Part shown: one piece after another, positions 1 through 7,740 of the stretch
How positions within the stretch are numbered: the first letter of the stretch is position 1
Layout of the letters: each line of letters opens with the position of its first letter
From: an uncultured Opitutia bacterium
Lineage (GTDB): Bacteria; Verrucomicrobiota; Verrucomicrobiia; Opitutales; Opitutaceae
NCBI GenBank assembly: GCA_903872505.1
Contig: CAIQKV010000074.1
Coordinates: 17,036 to 81,035 of the forward strand
DNA: 64,000 bases
Reading direction: 5' to 3'
Notes under the pieces: generated by a model
The model's input: only the letters and a program-made list of their open reading frames with translations
What the model was told of the DNA's origin: nothing
Databases searched by the model: none
Program-made: the position numbers and the translations under genes

Positions 1-1
1 G

Positions 2-472
2 ATCTTCGACGAGGCCACGAAGAAGAAATTCGTGCCGCACGTCATCGAGCCCGCCGTGGGCGTCGACCGCATCCTGCTCGCCGTGCTCTGCGCCGGCTAT
101 GCGGAGGAGGAGATCAAGGACGAGAAGGGCGCCGTGGAGAAGCGCACCGTCCTCCGTTTCTCCCCGCGCATCGCGCCGGTGAAGGTCGCCATCCTCCCCC
201 TGCTCAAGAACAAGCCCGAGCTCGTCGCCGTGGCCCAGAAGCTCCACGCCAAGTTGAAGCGGAAATACGCCGTGTTCTACGACGAGGCCGGCGCCATCGG
301 CCGCCGCTACCGCCGGCAGGACGAGATCGGCACGCCGTGGTGCGTGACCATCGACTTCGACACGATCGAGAAGCCCGGCGAGACCTTCACCCTCCGCGAG
401 CGCGATTCGATGAGCCAGCGCCGGATCACCGAAGCTGACCTGTTCGCCCTGCTCGACGAGCAGGTTTACTGA
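2..472 (+). CDS. glyQS: Glycine--tRNA ligase, alpha2 type (C-terminal part; 5' end outside window)
   Basis: This is the last ~156 residues of a class II glycyl-tRNA synthetase, which charges tRNA-Gly in the cytoplasm. The frame is open from base 2, so the start lies left of the window. Class II motif 3 is visible as EPAVGVDR, whose arginine contacts ATP in this family. An anticodon-binding domain follows, starting near [14 protein letters not shown] and ending in the characteristic [11 protein letters not shown] strand close to the stop. This tail identifies the single-chain alpha2 enzyme rather than the GlyQ/GlyS alpha2beta2 enzyme. The last ~52 codons recur, damaged, at 2121-2279. Confidence 0.95.
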   Translation: MFDEATKKKFVPHVIEPAVGVDRILLAVLCAGYAEEEIKDEKGAVEKRTVLRFSPRIAPVKVAILPLLKNKPELVAVAQKLHAKLKRKYAVFYDEAGAIGRRYRRQDEIGTPWCVTIDFDTIEKPGETFTLRERDSMSQRRITEADLFALLDEQVY

Positions 473-487
473 GTCCCGCGGCGTCCC

Positions 488-1489
488 ATGGAATCAGCCG
501 CGTTGTCCTTTGAACTCATCGAGGCGCCCGACACCCCGGTGATCGGGCCGGATCATCCCGGCCTTGCCGGCAACCGCTATGGCTTCGAGGGCGGCTGCGT
601 CGTGAAAGAGGCCGGGGTCTACCACCTCTTCACCGCCGAGATGGCCGGCGACCCGTTCTGGGTGAAGATGCGCCTCGCCCATTGGACGAGTCCCGATGCG
701 CGAACCTGGCGGCGGATCGGAACCCTCTACGAGACCGAGGGCCGGATCACGCCGGGCGACCAGCGGTTCTCCCTCTGGGCCCCGATGGCCGTGTTTAACG
801 ACGACGAGCAGCGCTGGAACCTGTTCTACATCGCGTACCGCCCCGGCCAGGGCGAGCGCGAGGGCCTCCACATGGAGGGCAAGATCTGGCGCGCCGTCTC
901 CACCGCGCCCGGTCGCGCCGGCATCGGCGGACCCTACCGTGACGCGGGCATCATCCTGCAGCCGGACGCCCACTCCCAGCCCTGGGAGGGCCAGCAGGGC
1001 ACCGACTCGTTTTATCCCTGGCGCGTCGGGGCCAAGTGGTACGCATTCTACGGCAGCCACCAGCACTGGCCGTTGGGAACCTGGCCGGTCGGCCTCGCCG
1101 AGGCCCCGGCGCTGGCGGGGCCGTGGACCCGTTGTGTCGGCCTTAATCCCTCGCCCATCGAGCCGGTTTTCATCGAGAATCCGCTGGTGACCCGCGTCGG
1201 CTCCCAATTTGTGGCGGTCTATGACAACTGCGCGCCGGGCGACACCTATATCCCGGAGGGACGCCACGTGGGCTGCTCCGTCTCCCTCGACGGCATCCAC
1301 TGGCCCAAGGGCCACGATCTGCCGGTGCAGCCCGCCAGCGGTCCGGCCCAGTGGTCCGACGACCTCCGCACCGCGCTGGGCCTGATCGCCGAGGACGACG
1401 GCACGTTCACGCTGCTCTACACGGGCCAGCTGCGCGGGAAAAAATTCTGGCCGGTCGGATTGGCGCGGCTGCGGCCCAGGCAGGCTTGA
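488..1489 (+). CDS. GH43-like five-bladed beta-propeller glycosidase-family protein
   Basis: 333 residues, no obvious signal peptide, starting 15 bases after the glyQS stop. The segments YHLFTAEM, WTSPDARTWRRIGT, YIAYRPGQG, WYAFYGSHQ and LLYTGQLRG are repeated aromatic beta-strands followed by 'how it was done' loops, as in the GH43/GH32/GH68 beta-propeller superfamily. Acidic residues typical of the active site are present (for example in VYDNCAPGD and QGTDSFYPW), but I cannot assign the catalytic triad with certainty. Substrate is unknown; related proteins act on arabinosides, xylosides, fructosides or mannosides. It lies between two copies of the glyQS 3' end. Confidence 0.7.
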   Translation: MESAALSFELIEAPDTPVIGPDHPGLAGNRYGFEGGCVVKEAGVYHLFTAEMAGDPFWVKMRLAHWTSPDARTWRRIGTLYETEGRITPGDQRFSLWAPMAVFNDDEQRWNLFYIAYRPGQGEREGLHMEGKIWRAVSTAPGRAGIGGPYRDAGIILQPDAHSQPWEGQQGTDSFYPWRVGAKWYAFYGSHQHWPLGTWPVGLAEAPALAGPWTRCVGLNPSPIEPVFIENPLVTRVGSQFVAVYDNCAPGDTYIPEGRHVGCSVSLDGIHWPKGHDLPVQPASGPAQWSDDLRTALGLIAEDDGTFTLLYTGQLRGKKFWPVGLARLRPRQA

Positions 1490-1543
1490 GCCGGCCGGCG
1501 TTTTACCCTGACCGGGGCCCCGGTTTTCTGCGCCCCCGCGGCA

Positions 1544-2011
1544 CTACTTCACCGCGGGCTTGCCGATCAGCTTCCAGTCGAGCTGCGCGGCCTGGAGCGA
1601 GAGATTCACGTCCCCGATAAAAGTGATCATCGACCCGATGAGGCCGAGCATCGCCACGCAGAAGATCGCCACCAGCACCGCGACCATTTCCACCTGCCAG
1701 AGCGCCGCGACGAATAGCCCGAGGATCAGCACGCCCGCGCAAAGCACGGTGATCGCAGCCATCGTGATCGACAGCCGCAGGATCCGGGCGCGCCGGTGCA
1801 GGATCTCGATCTGGTCGTTCATGTTGGCCACGGCCGCGGGTGACTGACCGCCCTCGGAGATTTCCCGGATGATCGCCCGCGAGCGGTCGAGCATGCGGCC
1901 GAAGCGGTTGGTCAGCGTGAGCAGGAGGAGGCCGACGCCGGAAATCAGGATGACCGGGCCGACCGCGAGTTGCAGGATCGGCACGAGTTGGGTGAGGGAG
2001 AGGTCTTTCAT
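1544..2011 (-). CDS. DUF2721 family membrane protein (copy 1)
   Basis: About 155 residues. The N-terminal segment LVPILQLAVGPVILISGVGL and the motif LTNRFGRMLDRSR are the signature of DUF2721, a family of small integral membrane proteins of unknown function. Two further hydrophobic segments follow (residues ~75-130). The start at 2011 puts the methionine of MKDLSLTQLVP first; an in-frame ATG 33 bases upstream is possible. A close paralogue with the same SGVGLLLLTLTNRFGR core lies at 7252-7692. It is convergent with the GH43-like gene. Confidence 0.8.
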   Translation of the reverse strand: MKDLSLTQLVPILQLAVGPVILISGVGLLLLTLTNRFGRMLDRSRAIIREISEGGQSPAAVANMNDQIEILHRRARILRLSITMAAITVLCAGVLILGLFVAALWQVEMVAVLVAIFCVAMLGLIGSMITFIGDVNLSLQAAQLDWKLIGKPAVK

Positions 2012-2120
2012 GGCAATGGTAGTGTGGTGCGTCGGTCCCGCCACCGGCCTGCCCCGTCGCGACCAGTTTCAAGCTAACACGTCCTGCCACCCCCTGCACA
2101 GGGATAAATCGCCCTTCGAA

Positions 2121-2279
2121 CCGCCGCAGGACGAGATCGGCACGCCCTGGTGCGTGACCATCGACTTCGAGGCGATCGAGAAGGACGGCACGTTCACGCC
2201 CCGCGAGCGCGCCTTGATGGCTCAGAAATGAATCCCGGAGGTCGAGCTTTTTGCTCTGTTCGACGAGCAGGTTTATTGA
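2121..2279 (+). pseudogene. Degenerate duplicate of the glyQS 3' end
   Basis: The translation reads [21 protein letters not shown], then TFTPRERALMAQK, a TGA stop (2229-2231), then IPEVELFALFDEQVY and a final TGA (2277-2279). This aligns codon by codon with the end of the real glyQS at 311-472 ([19 protein letters not shown] ... [10 protein letters not shown]), apart from a one-codon deletion and one Arg-to-stop change. Nothing homologous to glyQS precedes base ~2121, so only the tail is present and it cannot encode a working protein. It is in the same orientation as glyQS, about 1.8 kb downstream. Confidence 0.85.
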
Positions 2280-2311
2280 TCCTCGTGAGCCGGCCGAAGC
2301 GCGGTCCGGTC

Positions 2312-3574
2312 CTAGGGCTTTTCCAGCTGCTGCAGAAGCGCCACACGCTGGTCTTCGGTTTTCCAAAACGCTTCGTTCAGTTTGGTGAAGGCCGGCAAGC
2401 TCACCCGAAATAGCAGCTGGCCCACCGGATCCTTAATCCGCCAGTCGCTGGCCTCTTCCACAAAGGCACTTATCCGCTTCTGGTTGGCTATCATCTCCCG
2501 CTCGCTCGCGTTGCGAGCAAACTCATGCAAAAACTCCGCGTACTCCCTTTCGCTACGGTTGGGATTAAAAAAGAGCCGCCAAAGGAAGTGGTTGGAGGGA
2601 ATCATGGCCTTCTCTTCCGGCACCAGGGTTCTGACCATTGCTCCATAGTCGCCTTTCAACACGTCCATGCCCGTTCGGGCAAAGGCCTCTTCCCCGAGGT
2701 AGGCGTGGTCAAAGACCAGCGACAGCGGAGGTGCCTCCTTTAATACCCCCGCAATGGAGGCCCGGCTGGCCGGCGACAGCTTGCCCGACGCCACCAGCAA
2801 TTCCAATTGGTTGTAAGTCCGGCGTTGGATCGCTACCGCAACCGCGGCGGTGACGAGCAACGCGCCTCCGCGCTCGAAATGATAACTTGCCCGCAAGACT
2901 GGCACGAGTAACGCCGCCGCTTCGTCGTCTCGCTGATCCAGCATCAACACCTGCGCATATCCCGCGCGCGCGTCCGTAATGTAACGGACGGGCGCATAGG
3001 CCAGAATGCCCGCCCCTGATGCTTCCACGGGCGGCGGATAAATTCCCTCTGGCTCGGCCCGGGCCATCGCCTCGATCCAATCCCGGCCTAGCGTGTCATT
3101 CGCCACAGCCTGCGTGAAAACCTGCCGGTGCTGCGCGGCAAACTCGGCCCATTTTGCGTGATCCGCAGGAAAGTGTGGCAACTCAGGCTTCCCCTTAAAT
3201 TCGTTGATCCGGCTGTGCGGGTCCTTCTTGAGGTACCAGCGATAGGCGCCATAGCTCGCCGAATCCGGCGGCGTAATCATTCCCAAGTTCGGCGGAGGCG
3301 GCCGAACGGGATCGTCCCGAACGAGGTAAAATATCACGCCGCCGCTCAGCACCAATGCGGGCAGCAGCAGAGCATAAGGGGCTTTCTTCCAAATACCCCA
3401 GGCGCCGAGCAGGATGAGGATCACGGGCAATGCGAAGGTGATCCATTTTACCAGTAGATCGAACGACGAAGACCGCAGCCCGACGCTGCCCACGGCAAAA
3501 AACATTACTGCTCCGAATAGAATCAACGTCACCAGCAGCGTCACCGTGTGCACGCATCGCGGGAGCAATCTCAT
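2312..3574 (-). CDS. Hypothetical membrane-anchored protein
   Basis: 420 residues if translation starts at the ATG at 3574, just before MRLLPRCVHTVTLL; the open frame extends further upstream but without protein-like sequence. Three hydrophobic segments occupy roughly residues 8-33, 42-64 and 68-88, followed by a soluble domain of ~320 residues rich in Glu, Arg and aromatic residues with alpha-helical character. I recognise no catalytic motif. Base composition is visibly less GC-rich than in neighbouring genes. It is divergent from the DUF4202 gene. Confidence 0.65.
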   Translation of the reverse strand: MRLLPRCVHTVTLLVTLILFGAVMFFAVGSVGLRSSSFDLLVKWITFALPVILILLGAWGIWKKAPYALLLPALVLSGGVIFYLVRDDPVRPPPPNLGMITPPDSASYGAYRWYLKKDPHSRINEFKGKPELPHFPADHAKWAEFAAQHRQVFTQAVANDTLGRDWIEAMARAEPEGIYPPPVEASGAGILAYAPVRYITDARAGYAQVLMLDQRDDEAAALLVPVLRASYHFERGGALLVTAAVAVAIQRRTYNQLELLVASGKLSPASRASIAGVLKEAPPLSLVFDHAYLGEEAFARTGMDVLKGDYGAMVRTLVPEEKAMIPSNHFLWRLFFNPNRSEREYAEFLHEFARNASEREMIANQKRISAFVEEASDWRIKDPVGQLLFRVSLPAFTKLNEAFWKTEDQRVALLQQLEKP

Positions 3575-3697
3575 CGGCTTCAATGCTCTCTTGCCGGGTC
3601 GGGAGTGGCGAGACGGAAACATTTGTCCGCGCCCAACCCCGCCGGTCGTTTCAAGCGGTGGCTTGCGGCCCGCTCTCACGCGCGTTTCAGTCGGTTG

Positions 3698-4282
3698 ATG
3701 GATACCCCCACCCGCGCCCGGGAATTGATCGATGCCGCGCACGCGGCCGATCCGGCGCGGGCCGCCGACGGCCGGCCGGCGGAGCTGGTTTATGCGGAGC
3801 GCGTCGAGGCCTGGGTCGGGCGGCTTGTGCCGGACGCCGCGCCGCTGCTGCGGCTCGCCGCGCGCTGCCAGCACCTCGAGCGCTGGTCCGTGCCGCGCGC
3901 GAGTTTTCCCGCGGGCAAGGCGGGCTATCTCGCCTGGCGCAAATCACTTTATGTGAAGCAAGCCGCCCGGGCGAAGGAGCTGCTGCTCGCCGCCGGCGTG
4001 TCCGCCGCCGAGGCGGATGAGGCCGCCACGTGGGTGTCGAAGACCAGCCTGAAGACGAATCCCGGCACGCAGGCGCTCGAGGATGCCGCGGTGCTGGTCT
4101 TTTTGGAAAACGAGATTGGCGCCTTCGCCGCGTCGCACGCGGAGTATCCGCGCGAAAAATTCGTCGAGATCCTCCGGAGGACCTGGCGCAAACTCAGCCC
4201 GCGCGCGCAGGAGCTGGCCGGCTCCCTCGCGCTGCCGCCGGAAATTGCCGCCTTGGTCCGCGACGCCGTGGCGGAAAATTGA
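3698..4282 (+). CDS. DUF4202 family protein
   Basis: 194 residues starting at MDTPTRARELIDAAHAADP. The segments ELVYAERVEAWV, AARCQHLERWSVPR, GYLAWRKSL and LEDAAVLVFLENE are conserved in DUF4202, a cytoplasmic family of unknown function. The spaced His and Asp/Glu residues (CQHLERW, EDAAVLVF) resemble an HD-type metal-binding helical fold, which is inference. The upstream gene is divergent with ~120 bases between starts. Confidence 0.75.
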   Translation: MDTPTRARELIDAAHAADPARAADGRPAELVYAERVEAWVGRLVPDAAPLLRLAARCQHLERWSVPRASFPAGKAGYLAWRKSLYVKQAARAKELLLAAGVSAAEADEAATWVSKTSLKTNPGTQALEDAAVLVFLENEIGAFAASHAEYPREKFVEILRRTWRKLSPRAQELAGSLALPPEIAALVRDAVAEN

Positions 4283-4474
4283 CCGGCTGGCCGGCGACCC
4301 CGGCCATGCGCACATCTTGCGGCGGCAGGCTGTTCATCCTAATATCCCCTTTTTGCCCTGCATCGGGCTTCCTTTGTCCGGCCGGCGAAATAAGGTGACT
4401 GGGCGTATTGGTCCTTGAAGCGCCCGCAGGCCCTGCCGGTTGGTGCCACCTCGGCTGGTTGCATTTTCAATTTT

Positions 4475-5896
4475 ATGGCACATCCGGTCATCATTCAGGG
4501 CGGCATGGGCGCCGCGGTCTCCAACTGGGAATTGGCGCGCGCTGTTTCGAAACTGGGCGCGCTGGGCGTCGTGTCCGGCACCGCGCTGGCGAGCGTGATC
4601 GCGCGACGCCTGCAGAACGGCGATCCGACGGGCGAGATGCGCCGCGCGCTGGCGAATTTTCCCCTCCCCGCGGTGGCGGAGCGCGTGCTCGCCGCCTACT
4701 ATTTTCCCGGCGGCAAGGCGGCGGCGGTGCCGTTTGCCCCGAATCCCCTGCCGGTGCTGCAGCCCGGACCCGCCCTGACCGAGCTGACGGTCGTGGCCAA
4801 TTTCGCCGAGGTGTTTCTCGCAAAATCCGGGCACCCTGGCGTGGTGGGCATCAACCTGCTGGAAAAGATCCAGCTCCCGACGCTGGCTTCGCTGTACGGC
4901 GCGATGCTGGCCGGAGTGGACTACGTGCTGATGGGCGCTGGCATCCCGCGCGCCATTCCCGGCCTGCTCGACCTGCTGGCGGCGGGCGAACCCGCGACGC
5001 AGAAGATCGATGTCGAGGGCGCGCTGCCCGGCGAGGACTTCACCATCCGGTTTGACCCGGCGGCATTCTGGGGCGGACCGCCGCCGCGGCTGCTGCGCCC
5101 GCAGTTTCTCGCGATCGTGGCCTCCGCCACGCTGGCCATGACCCTCGCCCGCAAGTCCAGCGGCCGGGTTGACGGCTTTATCGTCGAGGGCGACCTGGCG
5201 GGCGGCCATAACGCGCCACCCCGCGGCCCCCTGCAGCTGGATGCGAACGGCGAACCGATCTACGGCCTGCGCGACGCGCCTGACCTCGCCAAGATCCGCG
5301 AACTCGGCCTGCCCTTCTGGTTGGCGGGCAGCCAGGCCCGGCCGGACAAGCTGGCAGCGGCACTGGGTCTGGGCGCCACTGGCATTCAGGTCGGCACGGC
5401 GTTCGCCTTTTGCGACGAGTCGGGCGTCGAACCCGGCCTCAAGCGGCGGATGATACAGGCCAGCCGCGCCGGCAACGCCCGCGTGTTCACCGACCCGTCC
5501 GCCTCGCCCACGGGCTTTCCCTTCAAGGTCGCGGAGTTGTCCGGCACCCTGTCCCACGCCGAGGTCTATGCGGCGCGGGAGCGTATCTGCGATCTCGGCT
5601 ACCTGCGGCAGGTGTATCGTAAACCCGAGGGCGGCGTCGGCTACCGGTGCCCCGGGGAGTCGGTTGAGTCCTACGTGCGCAAGGGCGGAGACGGCGCCGA
5701 CACCGTGGGTCGGAAATGCCTGTGCAACGGGCTGATGGCGACCGTGGGGCTGGGACAGGTGCGCGCCAACGGAACCGAGCCGGCGATCATCACCGCGGGC
5801 AACGAGGTCGCGGACCTCGCGCGGCTGGTGGACGACGGCGAGGAGCACTACCGGGCGGAGGACGTCATCCGTTACCTGCGCGGCGCAACCGCGTGA
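4475..5896 (+). CDS. Nitronate monooxygenase / 2-nitropropane dioxygenase-family flavoprotein
   Basis: 473 residues from ATG 4475 (MAHPVIIQGGMGAAVSN). The start is chosen because the FMN-barrel signature QGGMGAAVSNWELAR follows at once. EGDLAGGH near residue 240 and GATGIQVGTAFAFCDESG near residue 300 are the conserved glycine-rich phosphate-binding elements of the NMO/FabK group. The protein is longer than typical NMOs (~330-350). The C-terminal ~130 residues include a Cys-containing stretch (GYRCPGE, GRKCLCNGLMATVGLG) seen in a long subgroup. It may oxidise nitronates or act as an enoyl reductase; the substrate is not determinable here. Confidence 0.8.
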   Translation: MAHPVIIQGGMGAAVSNWELARAVSKLGALGVVSGTALASVIARRLQNGDPTGEMRRALANFPLPAVAERVLAAYYFPGGKAAAVPFAPNPLPVLQPGPALTELTVVANFAEVFLAKSGHPGVVGINLLEKIQLPTLASLYGAMLAGVDYVLMGAGIPRAIPGLLDLLAAGEPATQKIDVEGALPGEDFTIRFDPAAFWGGPPPRLLRPQFLAIVASATLAMTLARKSSGRVDGFIVEGDLAGGHNAPPRGPLQLDANGEPIYGLRDAPDLAKIRELGLPFWLAGSQARPDKLAAALGLGATGIQVGTAFAFCDESGVEPGLKRRMIQASRAGNARVFTDPSASPTGFPFKVAELSGTLSHAEVYAARERICDLGYLRQVYRKPEGGVGYRCPGESVESYVRKGGDGADTVGRKCLCNGLMATVGLGQVRANGTEPAIITAGNEVADLARLVDDGEEHYRAEDVIRYLRGATA

Positions 5897-5909
5897 GGGC
5901 GGACGCCGC

Positions 5910-6596
5910 CTAGCTGGTGACCACCGCCAGCGTGAAACCGTCATAGCCCTTGCTGCCGACGGTCTGGAGGGTGGTGGCACTCACCCGCGCTTCGGTCGCG
6001 AGCATCGCGTTGAGCCGGCGCACGCCCAGGATGCTGGGGTCGGTGCTGGCGGCATCAGCCACCGCGCCCTTGCGGATAACGTTGTCGACGATGATGACGG
6101 TACCGCGACGCGACAGCTTCAGCGCCCAGGTGAAATACTCGGGTATACTGGCCTTGTCGGCGTCGATGAAGATCAGGTCGAACGGCCCGCGCCCTTCCCT
6201 CGCCAGTTGCGGCAGCGTCTCGAGCGCCGCGCCCACGCGCAGTTCGATCATCTTGGCGAGACCCGCCCGTTCAAAATTGGCGCGCGCGACCGCCGCGTGC
6301 CGGGGGTCCAGTTCCAGGGTGACCACCTTGCCGCCCGCCGGCAGCATCCCGCGGGCGAGCCAGATCGTGCTGTAGCCGCCGAGCGTGCCGATCTCGAGAA
6401 TGGTGCGCGCCGCGTGAATGCGCGTGAGCAGGTGCAGGAATTTACCCTGCGCCGGTGACACGTTGATCGCCGGGAGTCCGGCGTCCGTGCTGGCCCGCAG
6501 CGCCACCTCCAGCACGGGATCCTCCCCGATCAGCGCCCCGCCGATGTAGCGATCAACCTCAGCCCAAAGTTCTGGATCCATGATTTCAGAATCCAC
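5910..6596 (-). CDS. SAM-dependent O-methyltransferase (family 3, caffeoyl-CoA/catechol type)
   Basis: 228 residues. Motif I is ILEIGTLGGYSTIWLAR and the metal-binding region is DLIFIDADKASIPEYF followed by VIIVDNVIRKGAV, the classic pattern of divalent-cation-dependent O-methyltransferases. These transfer methyl groups from SAM to catechol-type hydroxyls, often in small phenolics. A second in-frame start at MDPELWAEVDRYI (6581) is equally plausible. It is convergent with the nitronate monooxygenase gene, with 13 bases between the stops. Confidence 0.85.
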   Translation of the reverse strand: MDSEIMDPELWAEVDRYIGGALIGEDPVLEVALRASTDAGLPAINVSPAQGKFLHLLTRIHAARTILEIGTLGGYSTIWLARGMLPAGGKVVTLELDPRHAAVARANFERAGLAKMIELRVGAALETLPQLAREGRGPFDLIFIDADKASIPEYFTWALKLSRRGTVIIVDNVIRKGAVADAASTDPSILGVRRLNAMLATEARVSATTLQTVGSKGYDGFTLAVVTS

Positions 6597-6672
6597 GTCC
6601 GCGGTTGGCGGTCAATCGCCGGGCCAACTCGCTCGACTTAAAGCGCGATTGCGGTTCGAATAATCGGACGTA

Positions 6673-7041
6673 ATGGCGACCTCCGAAGCGAAGAAAATCT
6701 TTGTGCCTGGCGTGATTTTTGGACTCTGCATTCTGGCCCTGTGTATGATTCCAAGCCCGCTTCAGCTGTTCGTTCTTCCCTATCATCTCCTTGCGGCAAG
6801 AACGCCGGGCGCAAGTCATACGGCGGCTTATTGGCACAACATCTTCTCCGCGGATGTGGCTGCGAAATTGGACATCGCACACTGGACAATTGTCACCGCG
6901 ATCTTCGCGTGGTTCGCTCGCAACGTCAGGTGGCGATTCATTATTCCTTTGGCTGTTGCGACGATTGCGGCTGTTTTTTTCGCGATGCTTCTGATCCTCC
7001 GCCTGTTCGGGATGGGGTTCTACTGGGACATTTGGCACTAA
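6673..7041 (+). CDS. Small hypothetical membrane protein
   Basis: 122 residues with three hydrophobic stretches: FVPGVIFGLCILALCMI (residues ~9-26), WTIVTAIFAWFA (~72-85) and FIIPLAVATIAAVFFAML (~90-108). No family is recognised. Base composition is much less GC-rich than the surroundings, which suggests later acquisition or relaxed selection. An antisense frame of similar size exists but lacks protein-like composition. The ~210 bases that follow hold no gene that I can support. Confidence 0.5.
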   Translation: MATSEAKKIFVPGVIFGLCILALCMIPSPLQLFVLPYHLLAARTPGASHTAAYWHNIFSADVAAKLDIAHWTIVTAIFAWFARNVRWRFIIPLAVATIAAVFFAMLLILRLFGMGFYWDIWH

Positions 7042-7251
7042 AGTGTCCCAATGAATGCTGGGCATAGGATCAGCGCGTTAGCGATGTAATGGTCCACGAC
7101 CATCGACGGCGTGGAGGGCTACAAGAAACTTGACGCCTCACCACAACTGCGGCCTTGGCGAAACCAAGAGAAGCTGAAGAGGGACGGTTAGCTGTTCTCG
7201 AACTAACCTTCATCCTGCTGGGTGCAGCCGGCCGGCATCTGCGCTGGAGGG

Positions 7252-7692
7252 CTACAGCTTCACCTCGAGCCGCACGGCCAGGAGTGCGAGGTTCATGTCG
7301 CGGATGAACGCGAGCATGGACCCGATGAGACAGAGCTGGGCCACGCAGAACACCGCGGCGATAAAGACCCCCAGCTCCAGCTTCAGCCACGCCGAGAGGA
7401 ACAGGAGCAGCATGAGCACGGCGGCCAGCAGCACGGTGACCGCCCCGAGCGTGATCGCCAGCCGCAGGATGCCCGCGCGGCGCATCAGGATGCCGATCTG
7501 CGTGCGGAGCGCCTCCGCATTGTCGGCGGCCGGGTGCGTGCCCAGTTCGTGATTGAGGAGGCGCGCCCGGTCGAGCAGCCGGCCGAAGCGGTTCGTCAGG
7601 GTCAACAGCAACAGGCCGACGCCGGAAATCAGGATCACGGGCCCGATGGACGACTGGAGCATCGGCAGGAGTTCGGAAACGGCGGTTCTCAT
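7252..7692 (-). CDS. DUF2721 family membrane protein (copy 2)
   Basis: 146 residues beginning MRTAVSELLPMLQSSIGPV. It shares the SGVGLLLLTLTNRFGR core with the gene at 1544-2011 and has the same layout: one N-terminal membrane helix, a charged Arg-rich linker (LLDRARLLNHEL), then two more membrane helices. Function is unknown. It lies 48 bases downstream of the pyruvate carboxylase stop on the same strand, so it may be cotranscribed with it. Confidence 0.8.
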   Translation of the reverse strand: MRTAVSELLPMLQSSIGPVILISGVGLLLLTLTNRFGRLLDRARLLNHELGTHPAADNAEALRTQIGILMRRAGILRLAITLGAVTVLLAAVLMLLLFLSAWLKLELGVFIAAVFCVAQLCLIGSMLAFIRDMNLALLAVRLEVKL

Positions 7693-7740
7693 GTTCGGTT
7701 GGTGGCCACTTGGGGCGCTGGCATCGCACCTGCCGCCCGC

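Noticed and set aside
4475..5896. PfaD-type enoyl reductase of polyunsaturated fatty acid synthesis
   Set aside because: Same FMN-barrel superfamily, but no polyketide/PUFA synthase genes nearby and the length is shorter; a general nitronate monooxygenase-family label is safer.
7042..7251. Possible small gene or further gene remnant in a 210-base gap
   Set aside because: Neither strand shows a frame with convincing start and protein-like composition; a slight resemblance to the glyQS tail (ACCATCGAC) is too short to count.
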